Shown here: positions 55,632 to 64,000 of the stretch, piece after piece | Numbering within the stretch: the stretch's first letter is position 1 | Layout: each line of letters starts with the position of its first letter | Source of the DNA: Sesamum alatum | Lineage: Eukaryota > Streptophyta > Magnoliopsida > Lamiales > Pedaliaceae | Reading direction: 5' to 3' | Assembly: GCA_034509735.1 (NCBI GenBank) | Contig: JACGWO010000003.1 | Location: forward strand, 7,502,001 to 7,566,000 | Length of the DNA stretch: 64,000 nt | Notes under the pieces: model-generated | What the model saw: only the letters and a program-made list of their open reading frames with translations | Databases searched by the model: none | Told to the model about the DNA's origin: nothing | Program-made: the position numbers and the translations under genes

Positions 55632-56694
55632 ATGCGATCCTTGAGCCTTCTTGAAACCATGACGAGTCCTACCAAGAAGGAGGATAAAGGAAAGAAGGTG
55701 GATATGGATTCTGATGCCTCTAGAGTACAGGCGCCGGACAACCCAGGTACCATCCTGGTGTCGAATTTGTTGGATGGAACCAATTTTCTGTCATGGAGCC
55801 GCTCAATTCGTATAGCCCTCAGAGCCAAGATGAAGCTGGGGTTCATTGATTGAAGGAACGCTAGGCCGACAAATACTGATGTGGTTTCGAACAATGGGAA
55901 AAGGCGGATGGAATGGTAATATTTTGGATCTTGAATTCAATTTCAAAGGACATTGTAGAGTCCTTTTTATACATTGATTCTGCAAGGGAATTGTGGCTGG
56001 AGCTTGAAGAAAGATATGCAATTGGTAGTGGGCCTAGAATATATCAGTTGCAATGGGAGATAGCATCAGCTACGCAGGGAAACCAAAGTGTGTCTAGATA
56101 TTTCGCAGGGCTCAAGAAGCTTTGGGATGAACTCGGATGCCTGGTGACAACGCCATCCTGCAGCTGCAGGGCATCCAAAGAATTGACAAAATCCTAACAT
56201 AGGGATCATCTAATGCAGTTCCTAATGGGACTGGATGAATACCATGATGGGATCAAAAACCAATTGTTGATGATGGAGCCACTCCCGAGTGTGTCCAAAG
56301 CTTATGGGATCATCTTGCAAACTGAGAGACAGAGGGAAGTGGGTGCAGTATATGGAACCCCTGCACAATTAGTGTCAATGCAGGCAAGAGGCTACCAAGG
56401 ACATAATCCGAGGGGACAATGGAACAAGAAGGGGGGGGGGGGGGGCAAGATAAGAGACACTTGTACTGCACCCACTGCAAGAAAAATGGACATCAAAGGG
56501 AGGATTGCTTTGAGATTAAGGGGTATCCAGACTGGTATAAGGCCCTTGCGAAGCAAAGGAAGAAAGGGTCAAGTGCAAGTAGCAAAGCTCTCAGCACAAC
56601 CAGTTGTCAAGTAACTGATCAAGAGTCCGAACAAAATGCGCTAGATGACGAAGCCATCTCTAATTTCCTTAGACATGCCTTGATGAGGTTGTAG
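55632..56694 (+). pseudogene. Copia B gag
   Basis: Starts near 55632; MTSPTKKEDKGKKVDMDSD (55660) is the likely true start. NLLDGTNFLSWSRSIRIALR (~55770-55826) is the gag signature. A stop at 55851 follows GFID. Later blocks: FLYIDSARELWLELEERYAI, QFLMGLDEYHDGIKNQLLMM, and the knuckle CTHCKKNGHQREDCFEIKGY (56468-56530). A run of 11-12 G (56430-56441) causes a frame change before the knuckle. Stops and shifts near 55915 and 56195 also break it. Confidence 0.85.
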
Positions 56695-56699
56695 GAGAG

Positions 56700-58406
56700 G
56701 GCTGATGAAGATGAACCTGTTGCTGACAATAGCTTTGAGGGATTCAACGACTATGCAAGTAAGGTCTCTGATTCCTCACTCTCAATGCATGCTAATGGCT
56801 GGGTCATAGACAGTGGGGCGACATCCCACATGTGCAATGATATAACTCTATATTGCAAATAGCTGAAAAATATAAATCTCAGACTTATGTGCATTTAGCA
56901 GATGGTTCTAAAAGGCATGTTAAAACTATAGGGGAAGTTCTATTGCCTAATAATCTAAAATTGACAAATGTGTTGCGTGTGCCTTCCCTGAAGTTTAACC
57001 TACTCTCGGTTAGCAAACTATGTAAGTCTGCTTGTATCAGTTTCAAGTTCTTTCCTACTTGCTGTTTGCTGCAGGACCACAAGATTGACAGGGTTGTAGG
57101 TGTAGGAAGGGTTATGGGCAATTTATACTTCTTGGATGATCACTCCTTTCAGGCACACACCATTAAGCACACTTTGCAGCACATGCAGGAAATGGGACTG
57201 AGTTCTATTTCCACTGATGTAAACTTGTGGCATCGTAGATTAGGCCACACTTCTCCCATTGTAATAGATCACCTGAATTTCTTGAAAGGAAATAAAACAG
57301 TCTTGGACATTTGTGATGTGTGTCCTCTTGCTAAAAACCAAAGAATGATCTTTCCTATTAGCAAATCTGATACTAATGACATTTTTGATCTTGTGGATGT
57401 TGATATTTGGGGCCCTTACAATCAACACTCCTTATCTAATTGCACCTATATGCTGACTCTGGTAGATGATTTTAGTAGAAGCACTTGGACATATTTGATG
57501 AGATACAAATCACAAGCTATTAATATTCTGAAACAGTTTCACCAAATGGTGCTTAATCAATTTAATAAAAGAATCAAAACGATAAGAAGTGATAATGGGA
57601 CAGAGTTTCTTAGTCACCAATGCCAAGATTTCATACAGAAGGAGGGTATTATTCACCAAAAAACCTGTGTATACACACCACAACAAAATGGTGTAGTAGA
57701 AAGAAAACACAAGCATCTCTTACAAGTAGCTAGAGCCCTGATGTTTCAAGCCAATGCCCCAAGTATGTTCTGGTCAGAGGCTCTATTGGCTGCTACTTAC
57801 ATCATTAATAGACTGCCTACATCCATGTTAAATTGAAAAACCCCTTTTGAGCTTTTACATAGTAAACACCCTAATTATGGGATGTTTAAGACCTTTGGGA
57901 CCTTGTGCTTTGCCACTAACACTCATCCTAAAAAGGGAAAATTTGAGAAAAGGGCCATCAAAGGCATAGTCCTAGGGTATGCTACCAACAAGAAAGGATA
58001 TAGAGTACATGACTTGACAAAAGGAACCCTTGTGATATCTAGAGATGTTGTGTTCCATGAAGAAGTCTTTCCTTTCAAAGGAAGACAACTAGACCCTGTC
58101 ACTTGCCCTCTTCCTGCTTTGGCTGAAGAAGTGGAGAGTGTGACTCCTACACAACCCTTAGCTAAAGAAGGCAGCAGGCATAACATTACATCTCCTGCTC
58201 TTGATCCACAGTCTGCAGTACCTTTAAGGAGATCATCTAGGGTTACGAAGAAACCTGCTTGGATGCAAGATTTTGACTGTACCACTTCTGATTTTGCTGA
58301 CTTATCCATAACCTCTTTTGCCCCTATGCATGCATGCTTTCTAGCTTCCCTAACAAGTCTGCTGGAACCAAGAAGCTACAAGCAAGCAGTTGAGCATGAG
58401 GATTAG
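56700..58406 (+). pseudogene. Copia B protease and integrase
   Basis: GWVIDSGATSHMCNDITLY (~56797-56850, protease) is followed by a frame change. The 327-residue frame 56853-57836 contains VLRVPSLKFNLLSVSKLCKS, integrase finger WHRRLGHTSP..CDVCPLAK, LVDVDIWGPYNQHS (Asp), KTIRSDNGTEFLS (Asp) and YTPQQNGVVERKHKHLL (Glu). All three catalytic residues are kept. A TGA at 57834 interrupts before TPFELLHSKHPNYGMFKTFG. The frame 57882-58406 continues to the linker RRSSRVTKKPAWMQDFDC and stops (TAG) at 58404. Confidence 0.85.
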
Positions 58407-59908
58407 AGGAGAGCAATGAAGAATGAATTGGATGCCCTTAAGCAGAATGAGACATGGGAATTGGCTGACTTGCCCCCAGGGAAGAAGGCCATAGGCTGCA
58501 GACGGGTGTACAAGCTTAAATTGAACCCTGATGGTTCGGTAAACAAGTACAAGCCAAGGCTAGTGGCTAAGGATACAACCAAATTGAAGGGATTGACTAC
58601 CTTGATAGTTTCTCACCCGTAGCCAAGGCAGTAACAGTGAGGACACTCTTAGCAGTGACAACTTTCTGAATTGGCATTTGCATAGTGTAGATGTGAATAA
58701 TGCCTTTCTACATGGGCACCTTGATGAAGAGATATACATGCAGCCGCTTGAAGGGTACTGTGTGAAGGGAGACAAAGTTTGTAAGCTTAGAAGATCACTA
58801 TATGGACTGAAGCAGGCGTCAAGCCAATGGAATGCTGAGTTCACCACTAGAGCAGAGGGGTTTGGTTTTAAACAATCTAAACATGATCACTCTTTTTATG
58901 AAGCATATTGATGATGGTTTGTTGGTTTTGCTTGTGTACGTAGATGACATATTGATAGCAGGAAAGCGTGAAGATAGGATAGAGGAGGTCAAGAATTATC
59001 TACACACCCTCTTCACCATTAAAGATCTGGGCAGAGCGAAGTACTATCTCGGCCTGGAAATAGCCAGAAGCACACAAGTCTTGGCAATTACGTAGACCAA
59101 GTACATAAGAGATCTATTGTAGCATGTCGGAGTTATGCAAGCGAAGACAACAACCACCCCACTACCAGCTGGAATAAAATTTAGTGCAGAGGCAGGTAAT
59201 GCTTTACCACATCCAGGGACTTATAGGAGACTAATAGGTCGTATTTTGTACTTAGGTTTCACGAGGCCGGACATCTGCCACGCAACACAACAGCTCAGTC
59301 AGTACATGCAGAGCCCCTGCAAAGAGCACTGGGATGCAGCCCTGCATTTGCTGCGATACTTAAAGGGAACAACCAACAAGGGGTTGTTCTTTCCAGCAGG
59401 AGGGACAATCCAGCTAATAGCTTACTCCGATGCGGATTGGGCCTCTTGCAAGGACACTAGGAGGTCATTAGTTGGTTTCTACGTCTTATTGGGCTCATCA
59501 CTGATATCTTGGAAGACCAAGAAACAAACAACAGTTTCTAGGTCCACTGCAGAGGCCGAACATAGGAGCATGGGGGCTACTACAGGCGAACTGATTTGGG
59601 TATCTAATTTGATGCAAGAGTTGCAAGTGAGTGTGCCGAAACCCATACCTTTTCTATGTGATAACCAGGCGGCAATACACATTGTAGCCAACCCAGTATT
59701 TCATGAGAGGACCAAGCACTTAGAAATCGACCGCCACTTAGTTCGTGACAAGTATAAAGAGGGCTTCTTGGCACCAACACATCTTGTCTCAAAATCTCAG
59801 GTAGAGGACGTTTTCACTAAAAAACTGACAGAGCCACCTTTCCTCACATTGGTTTCCAGGTTAGGCTTGGTAAGAATGCCCCAAGTCCAACCTGAGGAGG
59901 GGGTGTAA
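58407..59908 (+). pseudogene. Copia B reverse transcriptase and RNase H
   Basis: The reverse transcriptase opens with AMKNELDALKQNETWELADL and VYKLKLNPDGSVNKYKPRLV, shifts near 58570, and resumes with LHSVDVNNAFLHGHLDEEIY and SLYGLKQASSQWNAEF. A stop at 58909 precedes the catalytic YVDD at 58937-58948 (LLVYVDDILIAGKR). A TAG at 59093 and another at 59120 follow. The last frame (59135-59908, 257 residues) holds RRLIGRILYLGFTRPDICHA, RNase H YSDADWASCKDTRRSLVGF, STAEAEHRSMGA and CDNQAAIHIVANPVFHERTK. It stops within the 3' LTR start. Confidence 0.9.
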
Positions 59909-60189
59909 AAGTCTTATGAGAAATCGTGTATGCGCCTATGCTGCATTTGAAATGGAAGGATGAGAAGGAGCCTTAGTACGAGCCTTGAAGTCGTACTAAG
60001 GAGCCCAGCTGAAGACGCGTTTTAGAAGTTGTATTTTAAAGCATAAGTGTAAACACGTCTTTGTTAGCTGATTCTGTTAAGTTGGTTAGTTAGGTTAAGT
60101 TGAAGGAGGTTAAAGCATTAATGACGGTTGAATTAGCGGTTAGTTGGTTAAGAGGAGCTTATTAGCTCTATAAATAGAAACTCCAGTGT
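59904..60189 (+). repeat. 3' LTR of copia B, truncated
   Basis: 286 bp retained of ~390; cut at CTCCAGTGTA. A purine tract GAGGAGGGGG (59894-59903) precedes it. Confidence 0.85.
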
Positions 60190-60261
60190 ACCCTTGGGTG
60201 CACAATTCCTCGCTTCCTCGCTTCCGCTCGCGCTCCCGGGCGGATCCGCTTGTCCTTCAAG

Positions 60262-60273
60262 TGGTATCAGAGC
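60262..60273 (+). other. Met-tRNA primer-binding site of copia C
   Basis: TGGTATCAGAGC two bases after the LTR remnant. Confidence 0.9.
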
Positions 60274-62051
60274 CCGATTCGATGTAAGGGGCATAGATCT
60301 ATGTGTTTGGCATGATCTACTTGTTTTTAAATGGCTTTATTGGCATGTTAGATTACATAAATATATGAATAATATGATGATTCAATTGTTTGGATTTAAT
60401 GGACTTTTGGCATGCTTAATTTTGTTAGATTTGATCTAAAATTGCATGCTTATTTTCAGAATAATATTACTGTTATTGTACTGAAACAGTTTTGCAAAAC
60501 AAAAAAAAAAATTCGATCAGGCCGGCAGTGGCCGCGCGCATGCGCGCGCCATGCGCGCAGACGCTGCGCACAGGTGCGCGCGCGCGCTGCCCTGTGCGCG
60601 CGGCCGGCCGGCCAGCACAACGGCTGGGCCGTTTAGTGCCGTTTTTCGATTTTTTTCGAAAAATTTAATTTTCTGTATTTTCTGCGCAATATTCTGAAAA
60701 TATGTTAATTTTGCATTTTTTATTTTGGAATAATTGGATTATTCCTTGAATTAAATTTGCTTAATTAATTTGGGATTAATACATGCATTGGATGCACTGT
60801 TTAAAATGTCCATTAAATTTGAAATTTAAATTTTGCATATTATTTGTATGTTTATGCTTTTGTGATGTTGGATATCACTTGGGTATTTGGAATACCCATT
60901 GGTTATTTATGCATGATTATTTGGAATAATTGTGTTCTGTGAGTTGATGGAATCAACATGGGATGATCACAAGAGCCCTAGGCCTTATGTATGGATGAAT
61001 GTATGATCATTTATTTTCTGTTGGGTGGGGCCTGCGTGCCTCTTGTTTTTGGGACTATCATCTCCCGTATTTTCAGCCTCATGATGTTAAGGCTTGTTTT
61101 CTTTATTACCAATGTATTACTTTCAGTTGTAATGAGAGTAGATAGGATTGGTGAGGTTTTACTTTTAACAAGCAATTGGAGTCGGAGACCCCAAGGAGAA
61201 GCATCAAGGCGTGAAACAAGAAGCACTTCAAGGCCCATTGGAATGACAATGGGTTTATTATTATTGTAATAATTTAGGACCACCCTAGACAGACCATAGA
61301 CTCACTGCGGGCTCAGTGGGTCGCATAGGTTGGGCTTGTGATCATCCTAACAGGGGTATGCTATGTTTTCTGCATGCGGCGTATTTATTTATCGCTTTAA
61401 ATATTGGATATTTATGCATGCTAAAACACCATAATGTGATGAGGTCTCGGTCACACATAAACTCTCATTTGGTTGGACCAAATTAAATATTAGGCCCAGA
61501 AGGACTTGGATCAAAATGGTATTTATGATCTGTCCGAGCCTTCCATCCACAGCAATGTGGTGAGGAAGCTACCACTATCCAAGTGTGGTCTCACGAGTCG
61601 TGGCACACTTGGACTAGGGAATGTTGCACCATTGTTGTGAACAAAAAGACTGCGCTCGCTGTTTTCTTGTCTCACGAGTCGTGGGGGGCGACAGTTTGAG
61701 GCATGATTTGGTTGATGGGTCGGGCCTAACACTGAGTAACATGGTTAGTTTGGAGTACTCGGAACCATGCGAATAGGTGAGGCAAAATATCTTGGGAATC
61801 TCATTGGATGAGAATGATATTGGATATCTCCCACGAGGTCTTCTTCATGTGAATCGTAAAAGCGGGGCATGGAGATTACGCTTGTAGATCCCAAGCCCAC
61901 TAGGAAATGGTTTCCCGAAACTCCGCTTGAGAGTGGCGGACTTTCGTATAAATAGTGGGAGAGTTAAAGACTAAAAGACCAAGTCTTCAACTTGAACAAT
62001 AATATTACCATCATCTGCTAATTTCTGCTTTACATTTTCATTAATGTAGAT
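60274..62051 (+). other. Leader of copia C
   Basis: Non-coding in all frames beyond ~90 codons. It includes an alternating GC tract (60537-60605: words GCGCGC, CGCGCGCGC) and two near-identical 18-mers TCTCACGAGTCGTGG around 61590-61604 and 61670-61684. Each contains the palindrome CACGAGTCGTG, a possible hairpin. Long leaders before gag occur in several copia lineages. Confidence 0.5.
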
Positions 62052-63143
62052 ATGTCTAAGAACCCATTAACCATGATTCTCGAGACTAACAAATTCAACG
62101 GAACGAACTACTCGGACTGGCTGAGAAACCGGAGGATTTTCCTCGGTTTCGAGAACCAAAGCTACGTCTTGGACGAGCCGCCACCGAGCGACTTACTGGA
62201 GAGGTCCACGCCTGAAGAACGTTTGACGTTCGAGAAATGGCATGAGGACAACCGGAAAGTACGCAGTATCATACTGGCTTCGATGTCTAACGACATCCAG
62301 AAGCAGTATGAGAGGCTGGACAACGTCTCCGCCATAATGCTCCGCATGAACGAGGTTTATGCGGTTCCGGATAGGCATATTAGATATGCCGCCACAAAAG
62401 CATTCTTTGGCACCAAGCTTGCTGAAGGAGCGTCTGTACAAAGTCATGGGGTCAAGATGCTCTCCCAAGTGGAGAAACTCAAGGACCTTAAAGCTGGGCT
62501 TAACAATGACACGTACATTGACGTGATCCTCCAGTCGCTTCCTTCATCCTATGATCCGTTTGTTGTAAACTACAACATGAACGGACTTGAGAAGTCTATT
62601 CATGAGTTGATCAACATGCTGGTCCAATACGAGGCAACGACCCACAAGTCGGCGTCGGCGGTATTGATAGGAGAGGCTTCGACCTCCAAGGCGAATGGCA
62701 AGAGGGCCGGACGCTGGAAGAGGAAGAAGGGCAAAGGGAAGACGGTTGCGGCCCCTGCTCGCGTGCCGGGCATCCCTGTTGCTCCGGTTGGACTGAGCAA
62801 AGGGAAAGGGAAGGCCCGTGGTTCTCAGCGGTCCAAGGCAAATGATGTCTGCATGCATTGCCAAGGGAAAGGGCATTGGAAGAGGGAGTGCCCACAACTC
62901 CTCTCCAACCCAGGTGTGTTTTTGGTTGAAATTAATATGATTACTAATTCCGCTTCATGGGTATTGGATACCGGGTGTGGTGCTCACATCTGCAATGATT
63001 TGCAGGCACTGCAAAGAAGCAGAAGGCTAACCAAGGATGAGATGATCCTAAGGCTAGGCGATGGCAAGGCCGTTGCTGCGGAGGCCGTAGGATCACTAGA
63101 GTTAGCCATTAGTAGTTATGTTAGGATTGTACTGAACGACTGA
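62052..63143 (+). CDS. Copia C gag and protease
   Basis: A 363-residue frame with ATG at 62052 (MSKNPLTMILETNKFNGTNY). The gag domain (UBN2-type) shows SDWLRNRRIFLGFENQSYVL, RSIILASMSNDIQKQYERLD, AATKAFFGTKLAEGASVQSH and DVILQSLPSSYDPFVVNYNM. A Lys/Gly/Arg-rich basic tract and a knuckle CMHCQGKGHWKREC (62851-62892) follow. The protease is WVLDTGCGAHICND (62959-63000; DTGC in place of the common DSGA, seen in this lineage). A single TGA at 63141-63143 ends the frame where YVPSMIKSIVSIPVLDKEGY would continue the polyprotein. Confidence 0.9.
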   Translation: MSKNPLTMILETNKFNGTNYSDWLRNRRIFLGFENQSYVLDEPPPSDLLERSTPEERLTFEKWHEDNRKVRSIILASMSNDIQKQYERLDNVSAIMLRMNEVYAVPDRHIRYAATKAFFGTKLAEGASVQSHGVKMLSQVEKLKDLKAGLNNDTYIDVILQSLPSSYDPFVVNYNMNGLEKSIHELINMLVQYEATTHKSASAVLIGEASTSKANGKRAGRWKRKKGKGKTVAAPARVPGIPVAPVGLSKGKGKARGSQRSKANDVCMHCQGKGHWKRECPQLLSNPGVFLVEINMITNSASWVLDTGCGAHICNDLQALQRSRRLTKDEMILRLGDGKAVAAEAVGSLELAISSYVRIVLND

Positions 63144-64000
63144 TTCTATGTACCTAGCATGATTAAAAGTATTGTTTCCATCCCGGTCCTTGATAAGGAG
63201 GGATATGAATTTACCATCAATAAAAACGGTTTTTTCATTATCAAAGATGGTATTTCTCATCTGCTTGGTACATTAGTCAACGGTCTGTACATACTTCAAC
63301 AGTCTAATTGGATTATGACTGCAGAACACAAACGAAAACGTGATGATCATAATAACGCACAGATATGGCATGCGAGGTTAGGTCATATCTCTAAAGATAG
63401 GATAAGAAGGTTGGTGGACTCAAAGAGTTTAGAAATAGACGATTTGGACAACCTACCGACCTGCGAATCCTGTCTAAAGGGAAAGATGACCAAGAAACCT
63501 TTTGTTGGACAAAGTACGCTAGCCAGTGGTCTGTTGGATTTGATCCATACAGATGTCTGTGGTCCACTAAATACTCAGGCTAGAGGTGGGTACTCGTACT
63601 TCATAACCTTTATCGATGATCACTCACGGTATGGTTGTGTTTACCTGATGAGGTACAAGTCTGAAGCCTTTGGCAGGTTTAAGGAATACAGACTTGAAGT
63701 AGAGAACCAGACCGGTTGAAAGATCAAAGCCCTCCGGTCGGACCGATGTGGAGGGTATTTGAGTGGTGAGTTTACTGATTATCTAAAAGAGAATGGGATT
63801 CTCTCTCAGTGGACCCCTCCTGGAACACCGCAGCTTAATGGTGTGCCTGAAAGGAGGAATCGGACCTTGTTGGACATGGTCCGATCCATGATGAATTTTA
63901 CCGAACTACTCCTTTCCTTCTGGGGATACGCTCTTGAGACGGCGGCCAAAGTTTTGAACTTGGCGCCATCTAAAAAGGTATCCCAGACGCCATATGAGAT
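63144..64000 (+). pseudogene. Copia C integrase (partial at window end)
   Basis: After the TGA the same frame continues: zinc finger IWHARLGHISKDRIRR..CESCLKGK (HHCC), LIHTDVCGPLNTQARGGYSY (Asp), FITFIDDHSRYGCVYLM, then a second TGA at 63717-63719, KIKALRSDRCGGYLSGEF (Asp; usually RSDRGGEY) and GTPQLNGVPERRNRTLLDMV (Glu), FWGYALETAAKVLNLAPSK to the window edge. Two single-codon TGAs are the only breaks visible, so this copy is the least decayed copia here. Confidence 0.9.

Larger units (their letters stand above)
55162..60189 (+). mobile_element. Ty1/copia element B, 3' LTR truncated
   Basis: The 5' LTR (55162-55551) starts TGTAAAAGTGTTATGAGAAA. The 3' LTR starts TGTAAAAGTCTTATGAGAAA at 59904 after GGAGGGGG and is colinear until CTCCAGTGTA (60189), where copia C sequence takes over and the last ~100 bp are missing. 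Met-tRNA primer-binding site at 55552. All copia domains are present, with many stops. It belongs to the same general type as copia A. Confidence 0.9.
60188..64000 (+). mobile_element. Ty1/copia element C, 5' LTR almost absent, continues beyond the window
   Basis: Only the last ~70 bp of the 5' LTR remain (60188-60259, ending CGGATCCGCTTGTCCTTCA). They match the 3' end of the solo LTR at 6387-8381. Met-tRNA primer-binding site TGGTATCAGAGC at 60262-60273. A long ~1.8-kb untranslated leader follows, with a GC-rich (GCGC)n patch at 60535-60610, before gag at 62052. gag, protease and integrase are present; reverse transcriptase lies outside. Confidence 0.85.

Noticed and set aside
37592..64000. 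Integrated plant pararetrovirus
   Set aside because: All reverse transcriptases here are accompanied by integrase and LTRs in gypsy or copia order; no coat or movement protein is seen.

Overview
The window is nuclear DNA of a flowering plant, most likely a eudicot. It is AT-rich overall, it contains the spliced 3' half of a recognisable plant gene (HCF101, exons with GT..AG introns), and almost everything else is plant-type transposable elements: Ty3/gypsy, Ty1/copia, L1-type LINE, Helitron and Mutator-like (MULE) elements, often nested. There are no tRNA, rRNA, CRISPR or bacterial-type features. The only clear host gene is HCF101 (17-3584, + strand). A possible cytochrome P450 start remnant lies at 33228-33320.

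Layout. 1-3.6 kb: 3' end of HCF101 with one apparent single-base frameshift. 4.4-5.0 kb: two tandem, decayed RNase H fragments (minus). 6.0-10.9 kb: a broken MuDR/MULE transposase gene (minus) lacking part of its catalytic core and split by a ~2-kb solo LTR (6387-8381). 11.3-13.5 kb: gag, primer-binding site and LTR of a truncated gypsy element (minus). 13.9-28.7 kb: a long decayed Rep-helicase Helitron with an RPA-like gene (minus). An L1-type LINE has inserted into it (24.3-27.7 kb), and one of its introns holds a 788-bp MULE with a perfect 9-bp target duplication and a second fold-back element. 29.4-32.4 kb: a ~3-kb gypsy-type LTR (minus). 33.9-37.4 kb: a non-autonomous Helitron candidate containing a ~1-kb tandem duplication.

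37.6-43.5 kb: a very young chromovirus (gypsy with chromodomain; 558-bp LTRs differing at one base; CATGG target duplication). Its reading frame is nevertheless broken by several single-base shifts. 43.5-44.3 kb: a decayed MULE-like fold-back. 44.4-49.6 kb: a gag-only, pol-less gypsy element (AAGAC target duplication) whose gag contains an expanded 27-bp minisatellite encoding an acidic 9-residue repeat; it also carries arrays of hairpin-forming and GC-rich repeats. 50.0-55.1, 55.2-60.2 and 60.2-64 kb: three successive Ty1/copia elements in + orientation, the last running off the window.

How it works together: the region is a layered graveyard in which the order of insertion can be read from the interruptions. 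The LINE and small DNA elements lie inside the large Helitron, the solo LTR lies inside the MULE, and copia C abuts a cut copia B LTR. No element has a fully open polyprotein. The recurrent single-base breaks, present even in the youngest element and in HCF101, raise the possibility that some are residual sequencing indels rather than biology. No clearly new defence or metabolic system was found. The most unusual object is the gag-only element at 44.4-49.6 kb.
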